Below are positions 1 through 11,630 of a stretch of DNA of 64,000 bases, in pieces. The position numbers and the translations under genes are program-made. The first letter of the stretch is position 1. Every line of letters starts with the position of its first letter. Below the pieces are notes generated by a model, which saw only the letters and a program-made list of their open reading frames with translations, made no database searches and had not been told where the DNA came from. The stretch comes from Ceratotherium simum simum (lineage: Eukaryota > Chordata > Mammalia > Perissodactyla > Rhinocerotidae): assembly GCF_000283155.1 (NCBI RefSeq), contig NW_004454166.1, positions 10,592,731 through 10,656,730 on the forward strand. The letters are read 5' to 3'.

Positions 1-1182
1 ATTCTTTCAATTCTGCTATCTGATTGAAAATGTTTATAATACATGTTGTGGGGTGGGAAAAAAATGGATGAGGTAGTAATCAGAAATTTTCTAGGGTTTG
101 GTTATTTAGCTGTAGTTTCAGAAACATAAGAGTTTTATTTATTTATTTTGAAATATGGTACTTGCTACCATATTTCTCTATCAATAATCATTCTATGATG
201 AAAAGAATAAGGAATCCAGAAGTGTTTTCAGATATTCCTGAAGAATCGGCTTCTGCTTGGACAAAAGAATTGCTCAAGTCTGACTTTGAGAACCAAATGT
301 TTCTTTCAGCATGGAAGTAGATTAGGTTAACTTCTTTTCTCAAAACCCCAGGGCTCGAAGCAGGTGGAGTGTGACTCTCAGTCTGAAACCGAGAAGTGAC
401 TTTTTTATTCACCAGCCGTATCTGGAGGAATTAGTCACTTGACTGACAGAGCCCTTAATGACCTGGTGCTCTACGTAGCATAATGGGACTGCAGGTGTCT
501 TTCAAAAGATGTTTCAGATAGGACAGTGAGCGCCCTTCCTTGGTAAATCATACTTAGCCATACACAATTAAGATCTTTGTTTGGCCTGGGGAGTGGGTTT
601 AAAAATCTACCATCTCCGCTTGGACTTACAACTGTCTCAGACAGTTCTATTTTTCCTTTTGATGATAGACACATTTTTACTCGCTCTCCACTTAAAAATC
701 TTTCTTTTACCTGAAATAAGGTAATAGTTCTATATTTCAAGAATTTCACTTTTTTCTAACAGACAAAACTCGTTTTCTGGCTTCTGTCCTTTTGATTCTC
801 AAATCAGGGGATGGTGTCTCACAAGACCTGGAATTGGCTTGGAGAGGCTATGATCTTCTGGAAGTAGTGGTGATTGGCTAGGAGGGATCTGAATTGAGCT
901 CCTCTCTCTGTAGAATATGAACAGAGTCACATGGTGGACAGGAACTAATAAAAGAACATTGATGGGCAGAGGTGAGTAGACTGTACTGATGTTAATAATT
1001 CTCAACCCTTACTTGGGAAGGAACATTGAGAAAAGGTTGAAATGGATACTATCACTCCTAGAAAGAGGGTAATTTCCTTCTCCATATATAGTACCTTCTC
1101 TTCTTTCTCTCTTCTTCCCCCTTCTTGTCCTTCCCTTTCTCCTATTCTTGTTGTGCCAATAAACTGTAGGATATAAATTGCT
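1..1182. other. AT-rich DNA, no gene recognised
   Basis: Short open frames only, without domains or codon bias I can recognise. A short ATTT-rich run lies near 135-150 and a C/T-rich tract at 1080-1145. I see no exon, SINE head or LTR end. Confidence 0.5.
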
Positions 1183-1247
1183 ATATATAATATATACTAT
1201 TATATATATATAATTCCATATTATATATATTATATCTTTTTGTAGTA
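1183..1247. repeat. (TA)n-rich imperfect microsatellite
   Basis: Alternating T and A with interruptions over about 65 bases. It is partly self-complementary and likely to be length-polymorphic. Confidence 0.75.
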
Positions 1248-1811
1248 GGCAGATGTAATCTTGCTGAACTCAAATAATGACTCATGAACATAGGTGGTTG
1301 GAGCCATCGCTATGAACACTGCTTGGGTACAGAATTAAAGACGAATGTTGCAGAAAGATGAATGAAAGTCTTCACCCAGGAGGCAATATAATTATGGACA
1401 AACTCTTCTTTTTTAAAAATTTTATTGGCTTATTTGTTTAGATCCCATCTTCTTCCAAAAAATAATTTGTTGTACCTTAAAATATAATATACATGGACCA
1501 TAATATTGTCAAAATAGGAATAAATAAAAATTATATAGAGGGAAGTAAAAATATGTATACAAATACTAGTAAAATATATTCATTATAATGTAACATTACA
1601 GTTAATTGAGCATTTATTATGAGTTAAAGCAAAAAATCAAATAAAGTCACAATGAGTCATTTACTCTTTTTCAACAGGATAAAGGAAGCACAGAATTTCT
1701 TTAGTAAGGAAAACCTTTGCCTGTGCGAAATTTTTAAAGAAATTTAATATGCTCATACTATGCAGGAATATTTATGGAGCTCTTTAGTTTAAAAAGCTCT
1801 CTCAGTTTTTT
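1248..1811. other. AT-rich DNA, nothing recognised
   Basis: No coding frame, SINE or LTR signature is visible. Composition is very AT-rich, especially 1480-1640. Confidence 0.4.
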
Positions 1812-1970
1812 TTTCTTTGATACTCACAAGCCTTAAGTATTTTTGTCTCATTTTACAGAAGAATAGATTGAAACTCAGAGAAATATGGTTTTGTGATTAG
1901 TCAATTATGGAGCAGGAGTTCCAGCCTGAGTCTTTTAACTCTAAATCTTGTGCTCTTTCCATGTCACCAC
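1812..1970 (-). repeat. MIR SINE fragment, antisense
   Basis: The order of motifs is that of the MIR core read backwards: a 'cattttacagaagaatagattgaaactcagag' type block (positions 1849-1882), then a block in the position of the box B region, and a closing 'cttgtgctctttcc'. It is diverged and has no clear ends. Confidence 0.45.
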
Positions 1971-2272
1971 ATCGGGGACATTGGCCACAATAATGGATGC
2001 CATTTTCAACAGTACATTTATTGAAGATGCAGGAATGGAGATACAATATGACCATTTGTTTGTATTGACCCTTGGTTAAAATCTGAGGGCACAGAGATTA
2101 AAGCAAAACTCATTGAGTGACTTGCTGTTTGGGATAATTATTGAAGTCTAGGTATTTTGTTTTCCAATAATTTAAATTTATGTGAGTTTAAGACTGTGGA
2201 ATATCTGAAAGAATTGAGGCAAAATGTGCTCCTTAGACTAACAATCTCATTATTATTTTCTTGATTGGAAAT

Positions 2273-2634
2273 TGTATCAGTCAGGGTCCTGGCAGGAAAC
2301 AGACGGCATCACTCAAACTAGGTAATTGAAGTGAGTTTAATAAAGGGACTATTTACAAAGGAGTGGGTAGAATTTAGGGAAATCAATAAGAGACAGTGCA
2401 GGACTTCCAGAGAGGAACTGATCAAAGAGTAGCACCCATGTAGGAAGGGTGCTAGAGGAATAAATTCCTTGATAAACTCTCAGATCTCCTGCAGCGGCTC
2501 CCTTTGACCAAACTCAACAGAAAGGTCGAGGACATGGGAGCCCTTTGATCCATTCCACATAGGTTAGTGTCCCAGGGCAAAAAGAAGGCTAGAGAAGGGT
2601 GGGGGGGGCGAATCTGGAGGGGCACACCAGCACA
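2273..2634 (+). repeat. LTR-like interspersed repeat, family not named
   Basis: It opens with TGTATCAGTCAGGGTCCTGG, contains GAGTTTAATAAAGGGACTAT, and closes with a GGAGGGGCACACCAGCACA-like end, so it starts TG and ends CA like a retroviral LTR. I recognise the pattern as a common placental medium-reiterated repeat but cannot place the family. The short frames at 2452-2712 (minus) and 2599-2856 (plus) fall in it and are not genes. Confidence 0.45.
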
Positions 2635-2795
2635 AAAATGGATGGAAATTGGTACAGGAATGAGTTCTCTGGAAGAAGCAAACAGAACAGAAATTTGGTA
2701 AATGCTGATCAAAGGAAGACCTATCTACTCAGCTACAGCTGGGATAGTTATAGTATAGAAGCAATTAAAGAAAGGGAAAATGCAACCAAACTTTT

Positions 2796-3005
2796 CTTGA
2801 ACACCAGTATGTTCCAGGTACTGTGTAGGTTACTTTCCATACATCAGCTCATTTAGTTCTTGCAATAACAACATTGGATATTATCATCACCATTACATAA
2901 GAGGGAAATTAAGGCTTAGAGAGGCTAAGGACTTTATCCCACAAAACAACAAGTGAACAGGAAATCTGAGATTGGAATCTAGGATTCTCTAACATCAAAG
3001 CCTGG
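2796..3005 (-). repeat. MIR SINE, antisense
   Basis: It contains the antisense MIR order: 'ccaggtactgtgtaggt', 'tcatttagttcttgcaataac', 'ttaaggcttagagaggctaa', then a right arm where the tRNA-like box B would be. Ancient and diverged. Confidence 0.6.
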
Positions 3006-3266
3006 ACTTTTTTCACTTTTGCAGTTTTCCTGCCCACTGCGTTTATGTCACCAGAAGGAAGCCATAACACATCTGCATGGAAGTAGAACCTTCGTGTTTC
3101 TGAAGAAGCAGCTTTGGCTACTTAGATATACAAACCAGTGTTACATCAAGACCAGAAGTTACCACTCAAGAGAATATGGCAGAGGGTACTCAAAATTTGG
3201 GCACTTCAGAGATAATATCTAGTCATATGCCTGTCCCATAATGATAACTGCCCATACATTTACTGA

Positions 3267-3319
3267 ATATTTAATTCAGTATGTACATAAATATACGTAA
3301 TTCATACTGAATTAAATAT
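3267..3319. repeat. 17-bp perfect inverted repeat (hairpin)
   Basis: Bases 3267-3283 (ATATTTAATTCAGTATG) are the exact reverse complement of 3303-3319, with a 19-base loop. It may be a leftover of a small palindromic transposon or an AT-rich cruciform. No terminator function is implied in this genome. Confidence 0.7.
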
Positions 3320-3870
3320 ACGTACTGAGTATTTAAAATATAGACTCTTCACTTTCTATGGATTAGATCAATTCATCCTCATATCAATCACACAAAAGTG
3401 AAAGTGAAGCATAGAAAGAGAGTGATCAAGATAAAAGGGGTCAGGACAGAAGCTAGATTTCACTCAATAAGCCTGTTTCCATAATTATAAAGCTAAATAA
3501 AATAAAAAATTCCCCAAAAACAGAATCAAAAAAATTTTTAAAACTTACTTGATATTAATTTGTTGGCATAACACCATAGAAACATTTTCAAGTGATTTAA
3601 AGCAAATTAATTTGTGTGTACCTCCCTAGTGGGATGTGCTCTAAGGACAAAAAAAAAAAATCCATGAGAAGAAAATCTGAAACTGTTTGGTGCCATAATA
3701 TTGCTTTTGTTATTCTGAAACTATGATGCATATAATGTACTATATATGTATAGTTAATATGATATACTATAATAAAGCAATATCACTTTAACATAATTCT
3801 TGTCATTAGGACCTAAGGGTTTTAGTATAGGAGGAAAAGAGACATAAGTATAAACTCAAAATATTTAAAT
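3320..3870. other. AT-rich DNA, possible MIR remnant, no gene
   Basis: A weak antisense MIR-like stretch may span about 3340-3480. The rest is AT-rich with an A-tract at 3649-3660. No coding potential is visible. Confidence 0.35.
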
Positions 3871-3888
3871 AAAATCTCTGTAATTTTT

Positions 3889-4150
3889 TTTTTTTTTTTT
3901 TTGCTGAGGTAGATTCACCCTGAGCTAACATCTGTTGACAATCTTCCACTTTTTTTTCTTTTCTTTTTTTTCTTGAGGAAGATCAGCCCTGAGCTAACAT
4001 CTGTGCCAATCTTCCTCTATTTTGTATGTGGGTTGCCACCACTGCATGGCTGATGAGTAGTGTAGGTCCGAGCCTGGGATCCAAACTCTCGAACCCGGGC
4101 TGCTGAAGCGGAACACACCGAACTTAACCACTAGGCCATGGGCCTGGCCC
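3889..4150 (-). mobile_element. ERE-family tRNA-derived SINE, antisense
   Basis: Read on the minus strand it begins with a GGCCAGGCCCATGGCCTAGTGG type head ending near 4150. It continues through a tRNA-like box B region (GGTTCGAGAGTTTGGATCCC-like, near 4075-4100) and the ERE tail at 3960-4010 (antisense of GTTAGCTCAGGGCTGATC). A second partial tail copy lies at 3903-3945, separated by a T-rich stretch. Flanks 3871-3888 and 4151-4168 resemble each other (AAAATCTCTGTAATTTTT against AAACCTCTCTAATTTTT), a decayed target-site duplication. ERE SINEs are typical of horses and relatives. Confidence 0.85.
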
Positions 4151-4168
4151 CAAACCTCTCTAATTTTT

Positions 4169-4839
4169 AGTTGGAACTGGAAATATCAGTATGTATTTAT
4201 GACATACAGCATTGTACACTGAGAAGACTCAGAAATAATAATAAATCCAGGATCAAGAAGCACCATCAACATCCAAATTATGTTCTCTGAATATTTTTTC
4301 CTACTAGAGAAGGCAGGGCTGCTTGTAGAAAGGGCTGATTCCAGGTGTATGACAGGAAAGGTACAAGATTAGCTTGAAACACCTCATCATATATAAGAAA
4401 GTTAGGAAGCTGTGAGAAACACCTTGGGCCACGGCAAAAGGACTCAGGAGCCAATGTGAAGACAGTCGCACTGGACTAAGATGAGGCAGTTTGAGCATCT
4501 CTAGGAATAATAAATTTATAGATTAAAACACATAAAAAGTGTAAAAAAACAATGATACCATGATGAAGTCTAAAAAGGAAAAAGAAGTCATTGGCAACCT
4601 TTGAAATATGCTAAAGAACCAATTCTCATTTTTCTGAAAACTGGTAAATAGAGAAAGAATCAAGTATTCTACCTACTTTTCCTATACAACCAAATATAAC
4701 CCAATATCCTTAGGTTTATTTTTATGAAAGTATCCCAGCTAACAAATGAAGGAAGAATGAATTGGAAGATCACCATTTTTCAAACCTCCAATAAAACAGT
4801 GGATCTAGGAAATGATAATCAGTGTCTAATAATACTACA
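4169..4839. other. unassigned DNA, possibly upstream part of an old L1
   Basis: No host exon seen. The stretch from about 4540 leads directly into an L1 3' untranslated region and may be its weakly preserved upstream part. Confidence 0.35.
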
Positions 4840-5560
4840 AAGAGAGAGAAAAGCCGACACTACACACCTTCTGCAGAGTTATAAAATACATTCTATGAAG
4901 TATTTTTTGCCAAAACATCAACCTCAGTCAGATCGAGCTTCTGGATATAACTATTAATTTTTGGGAAATACAGTGGTAGAGGGACATGTTAAATATGACC
5001 ATAGAGTTGGCAATCACAAAACCCAGAGTGTGGGAAATTCTACAAAACATCACTAATGACTTGATTTCTTCAACAAATAAATTGTAAGGAAAACAAAAGG
5101 GAGAGGAGAAGCTACCATGTAAAAAAGACCTAAGAAACCCATAAAAAGGCAACGTGTGGAAAGTGGATCTTGATTCAGAGAAACAAACCATAAAAACAAA
5201 TATGTGAGATAATCAGGAATATTTGACACTCACTGGATTTTTGATATTAAGGAATTAATTCAAATATTTATGTAGATTAATGGTATTGTTGTGTTCTTTA
5301 AGAGAATCCTTATTTTTAGGGCTACTTACTGAACTGAAGAAATAATATGATGTCTGGGATTTCGTTCAAAATAATATACGTCTTGGGGGTTGGAATTATG
5401 TGGAAGGGTTGATAGAACAAGATTGATTGAATTGATATTTGTTGAAGATGGGAAATGGGTGTGTGTGGGCTCATTACATTTCTCTTACAAATATATTCAA
5501 ACTATTATACAATGAGGTTTTAAAAATGTTTTTCAATAGATGGGATTACTAAATTCTACA
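4840..5560 (+). repeat. Old L1 (L1ME/L1MC type) 3' untranslated region
   Basis: The succession of short motifs matches the 3' end of ancient mammalian L1s: a 'gtgggaaattctacaaaacatcac' type block (positions 5029-5052), then 'gattaatggtattgttgtg', then 'aagagaatccttatttttagg', ending in a 'ttacaaatatattcaaac' region. Order and spacing are right although identity is low. No open reading frame is preserved. Confidence 0.6.
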
Positions 5561-6635
5561 TAGAGATGGTTCAGAGATCTATATAATTTAAGAGCATCAT
5601 CTTAAATTGAAAACAAGTAGCTCATCAAGTCATCAATTTAAAACTATACTTCCACAATTACTTTTACATGTAATGGGTATGAATCTTGGTCTATGAACTC
5701 CAGTGTGTAAGAGAAAGAACTTTTTCAAAAATTTTCTGCAACCCTATTTAGATTCTATTTAAAGATCCAAAGAGTGGAAATGTGTGGAAATTTAATTTCA
5801 GTCAGTTGAGGATCTCACCCCCTGCTTTTCCCTGGGGTGCATCCAAGTTCAGGAGAGTTACCATATTGTTATGGTCGGGGATCAGGGGCATCTGGTCCTC
5901 AGTGTCATCTGTCCATGCTGACATCTGTTGAAACAACACTCACGCCATCTGATCATCCATGCAGATCACCAGGAGACAACCCTTTTTCCAATCCTCAAGA
6001 ATCCTTCAGGTCTGGCTTTTTCCAGTTGATAATTTGGTCTTCCTCTTGGGTCCAAAGACATCATTCGGTCTACACCAGGCTGTGGTGTAGAGAATTTTCG
6101 TGAGGCTCTCCCAGCCCTGTCTGCCTGGATACACAGCACAGCCGCTCCTTCTTTGGGGTCTTGACCCTCCCAGGGACTCTACCCTGAGAGGAAGCACAAG
6201 TCTCCTCTGCTCTTGCATTCCACAAACACTTCTGGGGCTCATCTCATTCCTTCCACCACCAGCCCTCAGCCCCATCCAGGGTCAGTGAAGTCAGGGGGCA
6301 GGATGTTTTCCAGGCCACTGCTAATGTCGACTACACTACCTTTCCCTTCATTCTCTCCTCCTTCCCACCTCAAGAATACCATTCTAGTCTTGGAAGGAGG
6401 AAGCCTTTTTTTCATGTTTTCATGTTTTTTACTCCTCTCTGAGTCATGTCTATTTCCTTGAGAGCTAGGCATTTGAAATTCAAAGACCAAGAAGAAACTC
6501 TTGCTTTATTTCCTTTCTGAAACAACCCTTTCTCAATGAGAATGAATGTACTATCTAAGTGGAGTCTAGGCAAAAGGAAGGAAGGAAGGGATAATAATAG
6601 TAAAATATTTTTGAAAATAACAACAACAACAACAA
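5561..6635. other. unique DNA with overlapping short frames, no gene supported
   Basis: Several 60-90 codon frames overlap on both strands at 5837-6490, where base composition is less AT-rich. None shows a domain, and overlapping frames on both strands point to chance. A GGAA/GAAG run occurs at 6573-6590 and (CAA)n at 6620-6635. Confidence 0.45.
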
Positions 6636-6639
6636 ACAC

Positions 6640-6865
6640 TAAGTGGCATGCACTATTCTAAGTGCTCTACATATATTAACTCATCTAATCTTCATAACAA
6701 CCCTCTGAAGTAATTACTATTATCTCCATATTATGGATCATGAAACTGAGGCACAGAGAGGTTAAATTACATGTCCAAGATTGCACAGCTAGTCAGTGCT
6801 AACACTAGAATTCCAATCCAGCAGTCTGGCTCTAGATCTGTGCTCTTTAAACCATTAAGAAAGGT
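6640..6865 (-). repeat. MIR SINE, antisense, well preserved
   Basis: Shows nearly the whole MIR in reverse: 'actattctaagtgctctaca', 'taactcatctaatcttcata', 'gaaactgaggcacagagagg', 'cagctagtcagtgctaacac', and the promoter-box region to 'tgctctttaaaccatta'. One of the clearest MIRs of the window. Confidence 0.85.
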
Positions 6866-7019
6866 GTGCTGGAAAAAAGACCAAATGCATTTGAAAGTCC
6901 TAGTTGAGGTCTTTTTTGCATGTATATTCCATTTGTTTTAATCATAGGAAGTATAAAACCAGCTGCCTCGTTTTACTTTTCTTTTCTTCATCTGCATACC
7001 GGGTAGATAATGTGGAGGA

Positions 7020-7235
7020 AGAAAGAAACTTAACACTTACTGAAGTCTCACAGATACATCTTACTATTGCACGGGATTTATATTATTAAATTTCCATTTT
7101 ATTTCAGATGAAGACACTAACCTTTAGTTAACTAATGTTCTGATGGACCCACAGTGAGGAAATGGGAGAACTGGGATGCAAACCCTAGGTCATCTGATTG
7201 ACCAAGGTCATGCTTATTCCCGGACCACACAAGGG
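7020..7235 (-). repeat. MIR SINE, antisense, diverged
   Basis: It has the same antisense order as the copy at 6640 but heavily diverged: 'acttactgaagtctcacaga', 'tttcagatgaagacacta', 'gaggaaatgggagaactggg', 'tcatgcttattcccggacca'. Confidence 0.5.
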
Positions 7236-8780
7236 AGCTTATCTGTGTTTTGACCTGAAATTGAAGGTGGGCAGTTGCCAGGCCCGTGTGAACATCTGAC
7301 CCTGCCAGGGGAGAGGAGATTCAGGCCTTAGGCCTGTCAAGCAGTTACCTTTCACCAGCTGTGACTCTGCTTGCCTTTACGCAGCATTAATGAAAAGGCT
7401 AGAAGAGGAACAGATGGAACACACTCGAACCTTCCAATCAGGGTTCTTCGATCCCCTTTGGCTCCTCTCAGCGCTGTGCATCATCTGCATTAAAAAGCCC
7501 AGTGGATCTTTTTCAGTGGCTTCCCGTCAGCCCACATAATGTCCTTTCTGACACTCCTCTGGGAGAGTCCCTTGTCGTGCAATATCAGACTGAGGAGGGT
7601 GCAGGTAATTAGAACTTAAATTGTCAACTCAGTCTCCCAAGTCAGTCACACAGAAAATGCACGGGCTTGACATATGATGCACAGTGCTGTTTTATGGAAA
7701 TAAATGATCTAAACTGCTTATTTTTTGGTAAAAAGTTGATAGCATATTTCATATATCCCAATCACTCATTTTGGTGGCAGCAGAGGCAATAACATTGATT
7801 AAGATGAATTCTTCGGAGCCGATGTCAGTTAACTGAACTTTGGTTGCTCGTGAAGTACCATTCACTTAACTTTTCCCTTTTTTTCTCTTCCTGTCACCCA
7901 CCATCAGAGATGATACATTCAATTTAAAAAGCCCTTTGTAGATATAAATGTATTCAGAAATAAAGATGTTCAAGTATATAAGCGCAGTGGTCTCTGGGAG
8001 TAAGAAATTGCTCCTGAGAGACGACTGTATGTTGCAGACTTGTTACAGGAATCCTAAATGCACAGAAAACACACACACCCAGACACACACACCTCAACTG
8101 AGGTTAAATTGTTCTCCTCCCCTTCTTGTCATAATAACTTCACATAATGATAGTGCTGTCATTATAAATATTTGGAGGCTTCTGCATCTCGATAATTGAT
8201 GGATTCTGAAGGTTGGAGAACTTGGAGAATAACTTAAATCAGGATGAGCATCGTGTTTAAAGTGTTTCCTTGGATTTTCAGAATGAAAACCAGAACCATC
8301 CTCTATTTCTTAAGAAATGGTTAGGAAGCGTGAGAGAGGCAAATACACCCAGCCCTCTGTTATTTCTTAGGTCTTCCTGAGGTAAATTGAAAACGCTACC
8401 TCCGCTCTGTGAATGTGCCACCCTCCACATGCTTGGCCCGGATGCCATACACCTGCTCAGCGTCAGCCGGAACCCACCGGAGCATATGGCAGCTCACATA
8501 TTGCCTCGTCCCGGGATGGATAGGGAATGCTGGTCACCTGGGCTCTGTTTTCAAGTGGTGTGACAGCAGCTGTGGGAAGCCCAGAGAATGACAGGCTCTC
8601 GCTGCTCTCCTTACTAGTGGGAAAGAAGAGCGAGGGGAACAGAAGGGAGATGTTTTCATATACCCAGCAGCTATGACTTGACTCTTCAGTAAAAGAACAC
8701 ACTGCTTGCTGGCTTTCCAGCAAGCACCTGTGAGCAGGTGCAATGGAAGGGAAACCCTGATTTTTTTAATTTAAAATTGC
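7236..8780. other. single-copy DNA, possible conserved noncoding sequence
   Basis: No repeat signature is evident. Segments 7260-7560 and 8400-8620 have balanced base composition and retain several CpGs, unlike the surrounding AT-rich DNA, and carry E-box-like CAGCTG near 7360. The short frames here (8409-8591 plus; 8463-8743 minus) show no domain. A short (CA)n lies at 8070-8095. Confidence 0.35.
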
Positions 8781-8788
8781 CAGTCCAT

Positions 8789-9288
8789 TGTAGTAGGCGG
8801 AATTATGGCCCCTAAAGATATCCGTCTTCAAATCCCCTGAACCTGTGACCATGTTACCTAACATGGTGAAGGAGAATTAGGTAGCAGATGGACTTCAGGT
8901 TGCTAAGCACCTGACTTTGAAATAGGGAGATTATCCTGGATAACCTGGGTAGCCCGGTGTAATCACAAGGGTCCTTAAATGGGGAAAAGGAGGCAGAGGT
9001 CAGAGTGATGCTCTGTGAGGAGTTGACCTGCAGTTGCTGGCTTTGAAGATGGAGGAAAAGGGCCACAAGCCAAGGAGTGTGGGCGGTCTCTAGAAGCTGG
9101 AAAGGGCAGGAAATGAATTCTCCCCTAGAATGTCTAGAAAGGAACACAGCTCTACTGACACCTTGATTTTAGCCCAGTGAGACCCATTTTGGATTTCCGA
9201 ACTATAGAAACTAACATAGTGAATGTATCTTGTTTTGAGCCCCGAAGTTTGTGGTAATTTGTCACAGCAGCAGTAAGAAACTGACCCA
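8789..9288 (+). mobile_element. MLT1-type MaLR solo LTR
   Basis: The element follows the MLT1 LTR from end to end. The start resembles 'TGTAGTAGGCGGAATTATGG' and is followed by 'gatatccgtcttcaaatccc', 'gggtccttaaatggg', 'ggcagaggtcagagtgatg', 'gccacaagccaaggagtg', 'tgacaccttgattttagccc', and the closing 'agtttgtggtaatttgtcac'. The short minus-strand frames across it are chance. No internal retroviral sequence adjoins it, so it is a solo LTR. Confidence 0.85.
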
Positions 9289-9302
9289 TGGAGTGATGTT
9301 TT

Positions 9303-9482
9303 GAGCTGGGGTTCTCCACTTTGGAATACATTAGAATCATCTGGGGAGCTTTTAAAAGTCCTCATGCTGGGGCCGCGCCCCAGACCAATCGTGTCAGAAT
9401 CTCTGGGACTGGGACCCAGGAATCAGTTACGTAAACTCCCAGGTGATTCCAATGTGCAAGCAACGTTGAGAAGCATTGCTTT
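9303..9482 (+). mobile_element. MER20 DNA transposon (hAT, nonautonomous)
   Basis: The centre 'ttagaatcatctggggagct' and 'cagaatctctgggactggga' are diagnostic of MER20, and the two halves are partly complementary as expected for its terminal inverted repeats ('gggttctccac' left, 'gttgagaagcattg' right). It is noncoding. Confidence 0.85.
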
Positions 9483-10005
9483 GTTGGATAGAAACCCACC
9501 AGTGTCTGGAGTCAACAGAGCTTGGTTCAAACCCCATTTCTATCCTTTCAAGATTGAGCTCAGACAATTTATTTCACCTACATACTAAACTCACATGTAC
9601 ACATATATATTTGTATCTATAAAATATAAACGTATATGTGTGTATTTGTATACACACAAATAACCCTTGTGTAAAATGGAAAATTATTTGTAAGTGAAAT
9701 TTTACACGTAAAGAGTTTAGCACATAGTAAATGCATGTAATGAAAGTTATTTTGGTATAAGTACTTGAGAGCTACTGAAGAAACTTTAGAAACCCCTCTC
9801 TGGTAACATCAAAAATGTGTTTATTTTCCTATTTTATGTTTTTCTGGGCCTATGAGTCTCAAAGTATGTTCTAATGTGGGAGCCATCCTTAAATTTATCT
9901 GAGATCACTGATATCTTGTAAAAAGCAAGATTATTTTACAAAAGTTTTTTTTTTTTTTTTAATGTTAATACACTTAACTGCTTATTTGAGGTTTGTCTTC
10001 ACTTC
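9483..10005. other. AT-rich DNA, no gene; possible MIR remnant at start
   Basis: About 9495-9590 resembles a decayed sense MIR ('ggagtcaacagagcttggttc'). It is followed by AT-rich sequence with a TA/TG-rich patch at 9600-9655 and a T-tract at 9945-9960. Confidence 0.35.
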
Positions 10006-10009
10006 TCCT

Positions 10010-10190
10010 TCAGCGTTCAGGCTCAGACTATAGGCTGTGACCTCAGGCAATTCCCTTAACCTTGCCTTTAGCCTCTGTTTCCCTGTCAGTGAATAGGGAC
10101 TACAATGCTCCTCTTTCCCGTACTTGTGGGGATTAGAGAGAGCAAGCATAAAGGATCTAGCACAATACCTGGCCTGCAATCATGACTTAA
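10010..10190 (+). repeat. MIR SINE
   Basis: The sense MIR order is visible: 'ctgtgacctcaggcaattcc', 'cctctgtttccctgtcagtg', 'ggggattagagagag', 'ctagcacaatacctggcc'. Confidence 0.65.
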
Positions 10191-10744
10191 ACGAAATTTT
10201 TATAGTACTATGGATCAAGTCCAAATCCAATGAATGGAATGGAAGAATAAAGTGGAAATTCAGTGGTTGTGAGAATACAAGAGAGTGAGTGGCTAGGCAC
10301 AGAATCAGTGAAGAGATTCAGGGCTTTGGCTGGAAAGATGTCCATTGTTTTACAGATGCCCAGCAGGTGTGGCGGAGTTGGGCACAGCTGTGTGCAGGAG
10401 CGCTGCCCTGCTCAACACCAGATGCTGAGCCAAGCCTCTGGAGATGTAGAGACACGGGAATCCTGGTCGGCTTCACGGGCATTTAAAAGTGCAACAGGCC
10501 AGCCTGTGCCCAAATAATGCACAGTTTTCAGTTACCCTTCCCAGCTCCGTTGTTGATCCCTTGGGGGCAGGGGCTGTGGCTCATGGTTCTCTGTCATCTA
10601 ATTCCCCAGCTCAGTTCTGGGCAAACGGCAAACACACAACAAAACCTTGCTGTTTCATTAGCCCATAAGAGTCACATAAAAAAGATTAAGAGAAATGTAA
10701 CACATTCTGTCCTCCTATCAATTTCAATACGTGGAAAGTAGCAT
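10191..10744. other. unique DNA, no gene supported
   Basis: Overlapping 65-85 codon frames at 10263-10741 have no recognisable domain. No repeat signature seen. Confidence 0.4.
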
Positions 10745-10965
10745 GGTTCTTGAAACCAGGCGCTGAGCTGGAGCTGGGGCCAGAGAACTAGTGCATGGGT
10801 GAGCTCAGGCTCACAGTTTGATCTTGGCTAAGTCACTGACCTTTCTTAGCGTCACCTCATCTGTTTAATGGTGATCGGGTGAGCAGTATCCTCAGTGCCC
10901 ATCTCACAGGATTAGTGCCCCAATCAAGCGTGATGAGTGTGAAGGTTTTCCACAAGTTTAAAATA
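10745..10965 (+). repeat. MIR SINE
   Basis: Sense MIR with 'tcttggctaagtcactgacc', 'tcacctcatctgtttaatgg', 'tcacaggattagtgcccca' and 'gatgagtgtgaaggttttcc'. Confidence 0.65.
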
Positions 10966-11149
10966 AAACAATAATTTGGGGTACAAAGGAGATAAAGCTC
11001 ACATCTGGTTGGGGAGTTAGGAGAAAACTTTTTGAAGAAGCTATCCAAGGGTGGTAGCTAAAGAAATTTTCTTTTTTAAGTTGTTCAGGATTCAGACTCT
11101 CTTGTTTTCCAGATGCAACTGGTAGAGATGTGTTAATGGTGAAGATAGA

Positions 11150-11360
11150 TTGGTTGGGACAGGCACTGTGAAGTCACACACGCCTGGGCTCAAATCCCAG
11201 TGCATTCTCATTCGCTCCCTGGGTGTGGAACCTCAGCCAAGACACAACTTCTCTGACCCTTAGTATCTTTTTCTACAAATAGCAGTGATGATCTTCACAT
11301 GGCAGGGCTGACTTAACAAACTTTCACTGGGTGCCACTAACAGTGCCTGCAACATGGTAT
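11150..11360 (+). repeat. MIR SINE
   Basis: Sense MIR including the tRNA-like box B stretch 'gggctcaaatcccagtgc', then 'ggaacctcagccaagacaca', 'ctttttctacaaatagcagt' and 'gccactaacagtgcctgc'. Confidence 0.7.
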
Positions 11361-11454
11361 GTGAAAAACCCGGTGTCCCTCCCTGTTTCCTGAGGCTCTC
11401 TCAAGAAGCCCGATTGTCTACAGAACACATTATGGTTGGAAGCCCTCTCCTGCT

Positions 11455-11621
11455 AAAAGGCAATAATTATTTATTTTAGTAATAATTTTTCAAGACTTAT
11501 TTATAATTCATATAATTTATACGTGTACTATATTATCTATGTATATATGTGAATATTATATATAGAGAGAGACATTCTTATAGTAAAAAATTAAAACAAT
11601 GTCAATAAAGCAAAAGCCCTA
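11455..11621. other. AT-rich low-complexity DNA
   Basis: A stretch of TTATTTA-like and TATATA runs with no other feature. It ends at the target duplication of the next ERE. Confidence 0.5.
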
Positions 11622-11630
11622 TTAATCCCC

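Noticed and set aside
5837..6490. Cluster of 62-89 codon frames as exons
   Set aside because: Frames overlap on both strands, no domain, no convincing splice-site arrangement by eye.
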